DNA of 64,000 bases from a bacterium (GTDB taxonomy: Bacteria > Campylobacterota > Campylobacteria > Campylobacterales > Sulfurimonadaceae), in NCBI GenBank assembly GCA_018824305.1, contig JAHJGM010000019.1, positions 1 through 64,000 on the forward strand, in the 5' to 3' direction. The translations under genes and the position numbers were made by a program. The first letter of the stretch is position 1; each line of letters starts with the position of its first letter. The notes below the pieces were generated by a model that searched no databases, was not told where the DNA came from, and saw only the letters and a list, made by a program, of their open reading frames with translations. This document shows positions 17,930-25,853 of the stretch, in pieces.

Positions 17930-20173
17930 CTAGTATTTTAGATTTATGCTGCCGTACAGACCAAATCTTGCACCTGTTTGGTAAGTGCTAGAAGTCGTCG
18001 TAGAAGCCAACACATTATCTGCTGTAATGATCGTAGAGATATACTTTTCATCCGTAAGGTTTGTTGCCGTGATTCTATAGAGTGTACTATTTGAACCAAA
18101 CAGTGAAGCGCCTTTATAAGAAGCATCCATATCTACTAACGCAAATGCATCCATTTTTTGGGTGTTTTCAACATCGCCGTATCTGCTTGACGTATATCTT
18201 ACACTCGGTGTAAATGTCCAGTTGTCAAAATAATAAGACACGGCACCTTTTGCCATAATCTCAGGCGCATCTGGTAGTTGATTCCCTTTTATATCCGTTG
18301 TCGAAGTCGATGATGATTGAAAATCCTGTGTAAAGGCAAATTTATTGTATGACAAACTCAAAAGAAATTCGAGGCTCTCATTAATAGGTCCGTTTGCCGC
18401 AAACTCTGCACCATATCCAAGTGCGTCACCGACATTAGCAGGATAGCTTACTCCATACTGCGAGTCATAGACATTTGCCTGTTTGTTTTTTACAAAAGAG
18501 ACGAACAGACTTGGATTTAAAGTCACGGCACCTACATTTGTCTTGACCCCAAGATCTATATTGTCCGATGTCTCAAGGTTCAGCTTATCCCATAGACTTT
18601 GCAAGGTCACGCCTTTACTTACAAAAGTGGATCTGTTTGACACATAGGTCGGGTAAAGATTCACATCAAAACCGTACGTTCTTGAGTAATCCAAATAGAG
18701 TGAACTCTCATTTGTCAGCTCATACCCTAAATATACAGAAGGGATGAATGTATGAAATGTTTTTGAACTTACACTTGCCCAAGTATCGTATGTAGATGTT
18801 GCAAGTGCCGTGTCATAATCTTGACTGGTGGCACTGCTTGTACCCGTGTAACTGTCGATCGCACCGATAGTAAATGTTTGATACTGCATACCCAAAGAGT
18901 AATGAAAACTGCTCATATCCCCGCTGAGTTCGACAAACGGAGACTCTATGGTATGATGGTCGCTTTTTGCAAGGATCCCATAACCGTCAAAGACTAGATT
19001 TCCGTTTACGACCTTATATTTTTTTTGATCCGTCGGCGGTCCGGGAGGCAGCTGTTTATGGTACCAATAGCCGATCTTTGCTTTCAACGCTTCATCAAAT
19101 GCATGTTCATACGATACGATGCCGCCGTAAAGATCGTGATCCATGTGCCAATCCATAACACGGTTTTTGGTCGAGTCTGAGTTGACTTTAGAGAACCAGT
19201 AATCCCCTACATCCTTTTTATAGTAGGGTTTAAATACGATCTTGTCATCGTTTGTCGGTTTATACTCAAAATTTCCAAACAATGCCGTCGTATCGAAACT
19301 CTGTTTGTTCCAATCATAGTAATTGACATCATTGCTTGCTGTCGGCTGCGTCATCGCATAATCTTGATTAAAATAGCTACCAAGATCACTCGCCTGTGCA
19401 TAGCTCAGACTTGCATAGTTATGGTGGTTATCGGAATTTCTCACCATGGTAAGATCTGCTTTGAAGTCGTCGGTCGGCTCATACGAGAGACCAAGCATCC
19501 CGTTGAGTCTTTTTAGCTCACCCTTGCCTTTTGATTTTTCATTCGATGTCGATGAAAAAGATCCGAAGATACTAAAATCGCCGATTTTCCCCGTATCTGT
19601 TCTTAAAAACGTCCTTTTGAAATTGTTGCTTCCAAAAGATTGGGAGACTGTAGCTCCCGCTTTTTTACTCGGTGCCATGATGTTCATATCTATTTTCCCT
19701 ATCAAACTGGAAAAACCGAGATTTTTATCAACGCTCAAATATCCTTTATAAAGATCTATCGAGGATACATTTTCCATATCTATCATCTCTTTGCCGCCGC
19801 CGGGATTACTCGATAAAGGGATACCCTCTATCATATAAACACCGCCGGGACCTGATTGAGATTTGCCGCGTATCCTGATAGGGTCATGATATGATGGTTC
19901 GTTCGAACCCGTCTCATCGACGGGCGTAAAATTTACGGAGGGCGAGAACTGGATGACCGTATAAGGGTTCATATTTGCCTGTGTACTCAAAGTAGAGATG
20001 CTTTTTTGTGTATAACTCTGAGTATTTTGTTTTTGTGAAAGATTGCCGTCTTTAAAGAACTCGTCACTATCGCTTTGAAGTGTCGAGTTTACGACGATCT
20101 TTTCAATACTGAGCGGACTAGCCGCAAGAGCCGTTGCGGCGACTAACGATATCATGTAGTATCCTAATTTCAT
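17930..20173 (-). CDS. TonB-dependent outer membrane receptor (first of two)
   Basis: 747-residue receptor with signal peptide (MKLGYYMISLVAATALAAS) and TonB-box-like IEKIVV right after it. The plug carries NMNPYTVIQFSPSVNF, RIRGKSQSGPGGVYMIEGIP and SSIDLYKGYLSVD; the barrel follows to a C-terminal aromatic residue (GSINLKY). It is unrelated in plug sequence to the second receptor gene at 12004-13980, so the two probably bind different ligands or forms. The ribosome site (AAAAGGGG) sits next to T7 and T8 runs (read as A on the coding strand) at 20185-20200. It lies between the first binding-protein gene and the permease gene. Confidence 0.87.
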   Translation of the reverse strand: MKLGYYMISLVAATALAASPLSIEKIVVNSTLQSDSDEFFKDGNLSQKQNTQSYTQKSISTLSTQANMNPYTVIQFSPSVNFTPVDETGSNEPSYHDPIRIRGKSQSGPGGVYMIEGIPLSSNPGGGKEMIDMENVSSIDLYKGYLSVDKNLGFSSLIGKIDMNIMAPSKKAGATVSQSFGSNNFKRTFLRTDTGKIGDFSIFGSFSSTSNEKSKGKGELKRLNGMLGLSYEPTDDFKADLTMVRNSDNHHNYASLSYAQASDLGSYFNQDYAMTQPTASNDVNYYDWNKQSFDTTALFGNFEYKPTNDDKIVFKPYYKKDVGDYWFSKVNSDSTKNRVMDWHMDHDLYGGIVSYEHAFDEALKAKIGYWYHKQLPPGPPTDQKKYKVVNGNLVFDGYGILAKSDHHTIESPFVELSGDMSSFHYSLGMQYQTFTIGAIDSYTGTSSATSQDYDTALATSTYDTWASVSSKTFHTFIPSVYLGYELTNESSLYLDYSRTYGFDVNLYPTYVSNRSTFVSKGVTLQSLWDKLNLETSDNIDLGVKTNVGAVTLNPSLFVSFVKNKQANVYDSQYGVSYPANVGDALGYGAEFAANGPINESLEFLLSLSYNKFAFTQDFQSSSTSTTDIKGNQLPDAPEIMAKGAVSYYFDNWTFTPSVRYTSSRYGDVENTQKMDAFALVDMDASYKGASLFGSNSTLYRITATNLTDEKYISTIITADNVLASTTTSSTYQTGARFGLYGSINLKY

Positions 20174-20212
20174 TTCATAACCCCTTTTTTTACTTTTTTT
20201 TATCCGTAAATA

Positions 20213-21265
20213 TTATTTTGAACAGCCCTTCCACTCAAGTGGAAGATGCTGCATTCCCATAATGTTCTCGACCTGTTTATCTGTAAGTTTCACATTCATA
20301 AAAAGTGCATAGAACTCTTTGATCTGTTTATTCATATCGATCTTGTACTCTTTTGGATGGAATATCTGTGCAAGCCACTCTACCCCCAATATCCGCATAA
20401 ATGAAGGCGGTCTGTCGATCCAATTAAACGGTGAATTCGGCACCAAATGAACGTTATGGTTTTTCACTGCACGCAGATTTTTCCAAAGAGGATTTATCGT
20501 AACCGCTTTATATGTAAAAGCACTTTGCACGATGATAACGTCAGGATCGTATGTCAAAAGTTTTTCAAAATTGATTTTTTCCAAGCCTAAAAGTCCGCTT
20601 TGCTGACATTTATGAACATTTTCCCCTCCTGCAAAGTTCAAAGCTTCCACATGAAATGACTCGTCACACTCGGTAGAAAGACCGTCAACGCCCTCCGCGT
20701 AGTAGTAACGCGTAGGCTTGAGGTCACTTACACCTTTGCTTACATGTAAGATTATTTTTGCTGCATAATCCGAAAGCTCTTTTCCACGCTCTGATTCATT
20801 CATAGCATCTGCTGCAAATGTGATAGCACGAGGCATCTCCTCGATCTTTCTAAAAGGTATCGTGATCGTCGGCAGTTTTGTCTTGTCGATAGCGTTTTTA
20901 ACAGTCGCAAAGACCATGTCGTCCTGCCAGACAAGTACCAAGTCGGGTTTATCTTTCAGAAGAGTCTCAAGATTGATATTTTTTCCTCCGCCATGAAAAG
21001 AACCAAGAACCGGCAAAGAGAGAAACTTCTCATGTAAAAGCTCTTTTGTCGCAAAATTGTTCGCATTGTTCGCTTTAAAATTCAAGCCTATCATCTTGTT
21101 AGGATCGATTGCATAGATAAGATAGTTCATTGGCGGTGACGAACCAAACACTCTATTGACAACATCGGGTACGATCACGTCGTTATTGTTCGTGTCTTGT
21201 ATGATCTTTGCGTCTAGTTGAAACGCTAAAACACTCATGATAAATAACCGAAATAAAAAATTCAT
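20213..21265 (-). CDS. FecB/BtuF-type substrate-binding protein (first of two)
   Basis: 350-residue periplasmic binding protein with signal peptide (MNFLFRLFIMSVLAFQLDA). Conserved family parts: VFGSSPPMNYLIYAIDP, VLGSFHGGGKNINLETLL, YYYAEGVDGLSTECDESFHVE and FNWIDRPPSFMRILGVEWL. It is a paralogue of the protein encoded at 15096-16124. The C-terminus ends HLPLEWKGCSK, with a late Cys absent from the paralogue. Its start is 11 bases after the tonB stop. With one permease for two binding proteins, the pair may widen the ligand range or pass ligand from different receptors. Confidence 0.85.
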   Translation of the reverse strand: MNFLFRLFIMSVLAFQLDAKIIQDTNNNDVIVPDVVNRVFGSSPPMNYLIYAIDPNKMIGLNFKANNANNFATKELLHEKFLSLPVLGSFHGGGKNINLETLLKDKPDLVLVWQDDMVFATVKNAIDKTKLPTITIPFRKIEEMPRAITFAADAMNESERGKELSDYAAKIILHVSKGVSDLKPTRYYYAEGVDGLSTECDESFHVEALNFAGGENVHKCQQSGLLGLEKINFEKLLTYDPDVIIVQSAFTYKAVTINPLWKNLRAVKNHNVHLVPNSPFNWIDRPPSFMRILGVEWLAQIFHPKEYKIDMNKQIKEFYALFMNVKLTDKQVENIMGMQHLPLEWKGCSK

Positions 21266-21276
21266 TTTAAATTTCC

Positions 21277-22032
21277 TTATGATTTTTTTAGTGAAAAAGC
21301 GATTGGAATCTTCAAATCAACCTTTTTTTCTAAATGAGGATATTCTCCATCCAGCGATGAAACTGTCTGTAGAGCTTTCTTGTCCAATGTAGAACTTCCA
21401 CTGCTCGAAACTATATGGATATCTTCAAGACACCCTTGCGTATTTAATGAAAATGAGACAACTACGACACCTTCAATACCTAGTTTCTTCGCAATGGCCG
21501 GATAGCATAAAGCTTTTTCTATCATCAATCGTATTTTTGCTAATTCTTCTTTACCTATATCATTGAAATGGGCTTTCTTGGTAGGTAACATTTTGTTTAT
21601 TGAAGGAGAAGTCACATGTGAAGAATCAGCTGTGACAGAATCCTCTTTAGCTTTCTGCTCTACATTGGGTCGTTGAGGCGTAAACGCCTCAGAAGATTTC
21701 ACTACTTTGCTAATAACGGGTGGAATCTTCTGAAGCGTTTTTACTTTTTCGACTTTTTTTACTCTTTTATTTTTTTGCTTTTTTTCTATTTTTGGAACAA
21801 CAGCTTTAAGAACCTCGTTTTTAGGCTCCTCTTGTACGTACTCGGCCAAAGAGACGACCACTGTTTTTTCCTCTGCATGTAAGGGCACAGGTTCTGCAAT
21901 ATCTGAGCGAAACACCAATAGCAAAACCGTTACATGTAAAGATAATGATAAAATGAATGACTTTAATTTTAAAAAATCCCCATTATTTAAATATATCTTA
22001 TTTGATATAACGATTCCACTAAAAAAACTCAT
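21277..22032 (-). CDS. tonB: TonB energy-transducing protein
   Basis: Couples inner-membrane proton motive force to the outer-membrane receptors. I choose ATG at 22032, one base after the globin stop (TAG-G-ATG); an upstream in-frame ATG at 22104 would run into the globin gene. The anchor helix is at about residues 24-42 (FILSLSLHVTVLLLVF), with the SxxxH pattern in SLSLH. A Lys/Pro/Glu-rich linker (VPKIEKKQKNKRVKKVEKVK) spans the periplasm, and the C-terminal domain has YPAIAKKLGIEGVVVVSFSL and SSGSSTLDKKALQ. ExbB and ExbD are not in the window, so this TonB relies on a pair encoded elsewhere. It is dedicated by position to the two receptors downstream. Confidence 0.87.
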   Translation of the reverse strand: MSFFSGIVISNKIYLNNGDFLKLKSFILSLSLHVTVLLLVFRSDIAEPVPLHAEEKTVVVSLAEYVQEEPKNEVLKAVVPKIEKKQKNKRVKKVEKVKTLQKIPPVISKVVKSSEAFTPQRPNVEQKAKEDSVTADSSHVTSPSINKMLPTKKAHFNDIGKEELAKIRLMIEKALCYPAIAKKLGIEGVVVVSFSLNTQGCLEDIHIVSSSGSSTLDKKALQTVSSLDGEYPHLEKKVDLKIPIAFSLKKS

Positions 22033-22033
22033 C

Positions 22034-22651
22034 CTAGTTACTCTCTTTTTTTTGAGCGATCGGCTCTTTAAACATATCCGTAAAAGGAAACCTTTGAATA
22101 TCAAGCACTGTCGTCCGTCTGTTGATCATTCGTATAGAGAGTGCTTCGATCCAGTTCCAAAACTCTTCTATACACTCTGCAGGCATCGAAAGCTCTTTGA
22201 TCGTCTTTTTGTACATCATCAGCCAGATCTCTCTTGCTTTTTCATCTATCGTCATATGAAAATGTCTCATTCTCAGAGCCGGATGCCCATATTGCGACGA
22301 GTACACCTTCCCTCCGCCAAGCGCTTCTACAAAAAAATCTCCCGTCTTTTTGGTAGCAAATTCAAAGACAGCGTCATCGCTTGAAAAGAAACTTCCGATA
22401 GAACTTTTTCGCAGCAGTCTATGATGATAAAACACCATATCTCTGATGTTTTTTTCACCCCACAATCTATAAAGTTTATTTGTAGGAAAAACAACTTCGG
22501 GAAAAACAAAATCTATCTTTGCCTCGGCAGTTCTAACAAACTCTAGCGCACCTTGAAACTCTGAAGTACCGCAAGTTCTAAAAGTCGGTATTTTTGAGTA
22601 GTCGATCGAGTGATTTATATTACCACTAACTTTTTGTTCTACATGTACCAT
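22034..22651 (-). CDS. Truncated hemoglobin-like protein
   Basis: Heme protein of the truncated (2-on-2) globin superfamily. ATG at 22651 is preceded by AAAGGAG at good spacing; a longer frame from 22705 lacks such a site. After an unusual N-terminal extension of about 55 residues, the globin core begins at NKLYRLWGEKNIRDMVFYHH, with SFFSSDD, and the heme-side motif YGHPALRMRHFHMTIDEKARE, whose RMRH His fits the proximal F8 ligand. It then ends in FWNWIEALSIRMINRR. It is the first gene after the ModE operator. Possible roles are oxygen or NO binding near molybdenum enzymes or the flavin monooxygenase (inference). Confidence 0.78.
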   Translation of the reverse strand: MVHVEQKVSGNINHSIDYSKIPTFRTCGTSEFQGALEFVRTAEAKIDFVFPEVVFPTNKLYRLWGEKNIRDMVFYHHRLLRKSSIGSFFSSDDAVFEFATKKTGDFFVEALGGGKVYSSQYGHPALRMRHFHMTIDEKAREIWLMMYKKTIKELSMPAECIEEFWNWIEALSIRMINRRTTVLDIQRFPFTDMFKEPIAQKKESN

Positions 22652-22774
22652 ACAAACTCCTTTATATCTAAAATGATATAATGATTTACAAAACAATAGA
22701 TGCAAATGATATTCTCATAAAAGTTAAACAATTTTGTACTGTTTCAACAAATATCCAATGAGAAGTTACATTTT

Positions 22775-22798
22775 CGTTATGTTTTGTAATATATAACG
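22775..22798. promoter_or_regulatory. ModE-type operator
   Basis: Imperfect-spacer palindrome with perfect outer arms: CGTTAT, 12 bases, ATAACG; one flanking base on each side also pairs (TTCGTTAT and ATAACGAA, 22773-22800). The right side reads TATATAACG. This agrees with the Escherichia coli modA operator architecture (CGTTATAT...ATAACG, 24 bases), as I recall it. It lies about 124 bases upstream of the globin start and 40 bases after the modE stop, so it most likely controls the 14-gene minus-strand run. Binding has to be shown. Confidence 0.72.
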
Positions 22799-22837
22799 AA
22801 TTATATACAAAAAAATCTTAATTTTTATTTTTGTATC

Positions 22838-23617
22838 CTATAGACCGACGATAATATTGTTATAGGCTATAGACGCGTACGCTTTTTGACCGACATTAAA
22901 AGAATCCATCTCCTCTTTATTCAGCAGAGTTATCAGCAATGTCTTGTCATTGATGCGAAGTGCAAGCTCAGAATTGAGCTTCGTGCTTTGGATGTATTCG
23001 ATCGTTCCCTCTAAAATATTTAAATTCTCGATATTATCAGGCTTACTTGCCAAAATTTTTATATCACTGGATTTTATGATCGCATATATTTCACTGCCTA
23101 CATGCAGGTTCATATTGTTGGCTGATTTGGCCGTAATAGTAGAGAAGAGCTCAGTACCGCCTGAGAGGGTTATCGTGATGATCGAACTTAGTTCATCGGA
23201 GCTGATCTTTGATATGACTGATGGGATCTGATTTCTTGCACTGGTCGTAAGGAAAGTTCTATTGAGAATTTTTGCCAATAGTTCAGGACTATCCCCTGCT
23301 TCACTGAATCTGTCTATAAACTGGCGGTGAAGTTCATATAATCTGTCATACGTTTTTATTAACTCATGAGCATACGGGGTGAGTATAGTTCCACCTCCAC
23401 CCTTTCCTCCGACTTTTCTTTGTATGATCGGCTCATCTGCAAGTTCATTCATGCTGTTGATGCGTTCCCATGCTGCCTTATAGCTCATCTTCATCTCTTT
23501 TGCCGCAGCATTGATAGAACCAGTTTTTTCAATGAGATTTAGAAGCTCTATCCTTCCAGAACCTAAAAAACTGTGCCCATCTTTCGTAAGCCAGAAACGA
23601 CCGTCTATTTTCATCAT
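22838..23617 (-). CDS. modE: ModE-family molybdate-responsive transcriptional regulator
   Basis: 259 residues, the full ModE length. The N-terminal winged helix-turn-helix (residues 15-80) has GSINAAAKEMKMSYKAAWERI and the wing GGKGGGGTILTPYA. Two C-terminal TOBE/Mop domains follow at about 125-190 and 195-258 (ARNQIPSVISKISSDELSSI is typical of the first), which bind molybdate or tungstate in E. coli ModE. Start is one of two adjacent ATGs at 23617/23614 after AAAGGTAG. A ModE-type operator lies just downstream, ahead of the uptake operon, giving a local regulator-target pair. Confidence 0.9.
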   Translation of the reverse strand: MMKIDGRFWLTKDGHSFLGSGRIELLNLIEKTGSINAAAKEMKMSYKAAWERINSMNELADEPIIQRKVGGKGGGGTILTPYAHELIKTYDRLYELHRQFIDRFSEAGDSPELLAKILNRTFLTTSARNQIPSVISKISSDELSSIITITLSGGTELFSTITAKSANNMNLHVGSEIYAIIKSSDIKILASKPDNIENLNILEGTIEYIQSTKLNSELALRINDKTLLITLLNKEEMDSFNVGQKAYASIAYNNIIVGL

Positions 23618-23740
23618 AAACTACCTTTATCACTAAAACTATAGATTTAAAATCATATACTAATTATTACATTTTACAATTTTTTACATAAATTTGAAGA
23701 GAAAAAAAGCGCTAAAATAGGATTTTAAGAGGAGAAACTC

Positions 23741-23766
23741 AGACAGAAAAAGGGAGTTTTCTGTCT
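23741..23766 (-). terminator. Hairpin downstream of serA
   Basis: Perfect 10-base inverted repeat (AGACAGAAAA and TTTTCTGTCT) with a six-base loop, 17 bases beyond the serA stop codon on the minus strand. There is no long T run after it on that strand, so strength is uncertain, but its place between serA and the divergently regulated modE region fits transcription termination. Confidence 0.6.
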
Positions 23767-23783
23767 AAAATATTGAAAGATTA

Positions 23784-25370
23784 TTAGATTTTTGCGTAAC
23801 TCACACTGATACAAGCATCAAGATTAGCAAGCTCTTTTAACACTGTATCATTTACCGGACTATCTACGATAATCACAGCTAATGCTTCAGATTTAGAGTT
23901 TCTGCCAAGACGGAAATCCGCAATGTTCACTTTATGGCTCGCGAGTATTGTACCGACATTGCCTATGACTCCGGGAACATCAGTATTTTTAAAGAATATC
24001 ATATTGCCTTTTAAAGCTACATCAACGCTAAATCCATCTATCTCGACCATACGTTGAATACTATCATCAAACATAGTCGCTCTGATAGTCGTCGTCTGTT
24101 TATCAGTCGTAAGTTTCACAGTGATAAGGTTTTTATACACAGATGAATCAGCTAATGCTTCAGTCTCGACTTTAATCCCTTTTTCTTTAGCAATGAAATC
24201 AGCATTTACATAGTTGATCGTATCTCCGCTGTTTTCAGCCAATGCACCGACCGTGACAAATGTTGAAAGAGAATCGACAAACTCAGCTATTGCACCCTGC
24301 CCGCTTACTTTAATAGAAACAACAGGAGCACGATTTTTCTGAGAAGCTAAGAACCCCAGTTTTTGTCCCATCTCCATATACGGTTTTACAAATGCAGGTA
24401 TTTTGCTTTCATCTATCGGAAGATTCAATGCATTTGGATATGCCATACCTTTTGCTGCCTGAATTGCTTGTTCAGCAGCTTGTACACCGATGTTATACTG
24501 AGACTCATACGTATTTGCACCTAAGTGAGGAGACACGATAATATTATCTAAGTCAAGTAAAGGATTACTTGTAGCAGGTTCTTTGACAAAAACATCTATA
24601 CCTGCAAAACGGATCTTACCGGATTTTAGGCCGTTATAAAGAGCTTCTTCATTATAAAGACCGCCGCGCGCACAGTTGACCAACACTACGCCGTCTTTCA
24701 TCTTAGCGATCTCTTTTTCGTTGATCATGTCTACAGTCTCACTGTTTTTTGGCGTATGGATCGTAATAACGTCACAAGCCAAAATATCATCAAAGTTTTC
24801 AGTATACACCATATCTAGATCAGTTACTTTAGACGGGTGGATATATGGATCGTATGCAACAATATCCATCTCGAAAGCTTTTGCACGTTTTGCAACGCGT
24901 GAACCGATATTACCAAAACCGATAACACCCAGTTTTTTGCCTTTTAGTTCATAACCGTACCATTTTTCACGTTTCCAGATACGTTGATTTTTAAGATGAT
25001 CGTGAGAATACGGGAACATTCTCATACATGAAAGCATATGTGCCATAGTAAGCTCAACTGCTGCTATGGTATTAGCTGTAGGGACGTTCATAACGATGAT
25101 ACCCTCTTTTGAACATCCAGGAATATCGACATTATCAACACCTACACCGGCACGTACGATAGCCTTCATATTTTTAGCGTGTGCAATGAACTTCTCATCC
25201 ACATCAGTAGAACTGCGTGTAATTGCGATATCAGCATCTACTAACATATTTAAAAGTTCTGTTTTATCGACATCTGCAGCAAAAATATAGTTTATATTTT
25301 CATCATCTTGAAGCATTTTAAGTCCAGCTTCATGAATATGATCACAAACGATTACTGTACTTTTTTCCAT
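23784..25370 (-). CDS. serA: D-3-phosphoglycerate dehydrogenase
   Basis: First step of serine biosynthesis, oxidising 3-phosphoglycerate with NAD. 528 residues, the long form with an extra substrate-binding domain and C-terminal ACT domain. NAD motif GVIGFGNIGSRVAKRA is near residue 146; catalytic Arg in NCARGG, Glu in GIDVFVKEPA and His in VSPHLGANTYESQ are present. The C-terminal ACT domain (about 455-528) carries NTDVPGVIGNVGTILASH and likely mediates serine feedback. The start overlaps the upstream gene by 19 bases. The serA-hypothetical-rpsA order matches Campylobacter. Confidence 0.95.
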   Translation of the reverse strand: MEKSTVIVCDHIHEAGLKMLQDDENINYIFAADVDKTELLNMLVDADIAITRSSTDVDEKFIAHAKNMKAIVRAGVGVDNVDIPGCSKEGIIVMNVPTANTIAAVELTMAHMLSCMRMFPYSHDHLKNQRIWKREKWYGYELKGKKLGVIGFGNIGSRVAKRAKAFEMDIVAYDPYIHPSKVTDLDMVYTENFDDILACDVITIHTPKNSETVDMINEKEIAKMKDGVVLVNCARGGLYNEEALYNGLKSGKIRFAGIDVFVKEPATSNPLLDLDNIIVSPHLGANTYESQYNIGVQAAEQAIQAAKGMAYPNALNLPIDESKIPAFVKPYMEMGQKLGFLASQKNRAPVVSIKVSGQGAIAEFVDSLSTFVTVGALAENSGDTINYVNADFIAKEKGIKVETEALADSSVYKNLITVKLTTDKQTTTIRATMFDDSIQRMVEIDGFSVDVALKGNMIFFKNTDVPGVIGNVGTILASHKVNIADFRLGRNSKSEALAVIIVDSPVNDTVLKELANLDACISVSYAKI

Positions 25371-25852
25371 TGTTTCTCCTCTACATAAGGCAAAATTTTT
25401 GCATTTATATCATAAGTTTTTAAAGCTTTTACTAATGAATCCAATTTACTCTTCTCTTGTGAATAAATTAGAAGTTTTGTGTCCAAATGCTCTTTTTTTA
25501 AATAATATCTTATTTTATATTGTTTTAATACTTCTTGTAAACAAAAAAATTGATAAGAATCAGTGATAGACGCATTTACTTGATAAATCTTTTTCAAAGC
25601 GATCTTCTCTGAAAGTTCCAAATCAACAAAAACCTCATTGACAGGATAAAAATATCCATTCTGTTCACTTTTTGAGAAATGATTCACCCATAATTCTTCA
25701 GGTTTTTCATCATCGATTTTCTTGATCTTGAACTTTAGTTTATCTACCATTTGTATATTCTCTGAGGGATTAATATCTATCAGGAATATAATAATAAAAA
25801 CAGCCACCCCAATCGTTACAATCGGAGTCAGCCATTTAAAAGCACTTTGCAT
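25352..25852 (-). CDS. Conserved membrane-anchored protein of unknown function
   Basis: 166 residues. One N-terminal membrane helix at about residues 8-26 (LTPIVTIGVAVFIIIFLID) followed by a soluble, lysine-rich domain presumably in the periplasm; no cleavage site is evident. No motif I recognise. It is encoded 1 base after the rpsA stop region and overlaps serA by 19 bases, and Campylobacter jejuni has a small hypothetical gene in the same place (Cj0892c), so the gene is conserved in this setting. Function cannot be assigned. Confidence 0.75.
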   Translation of the reverse strand: MQSAFKWLTPIVTIGVAVFIIIFLIDINPSENIQMVDKLKFKIKKIDDEKPEELWVNHFSKSEQNGYFYPVNEVFVDLELSEKIALKKIYQVNASITDSYQFFCLQEVLKQYKIRYYLKKEHLDTKLLIYSQEKSKLDSLVKALKTYDINAKILPYVEEKQWKKVQ

Positions 25853-25853
25853 T

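Noticed and set aside
22034-22705. Longer globin start at 22705
   Set aside because: ATG at 22651 has AAAGGAG at the right distance; the extra residues look like leader translation.
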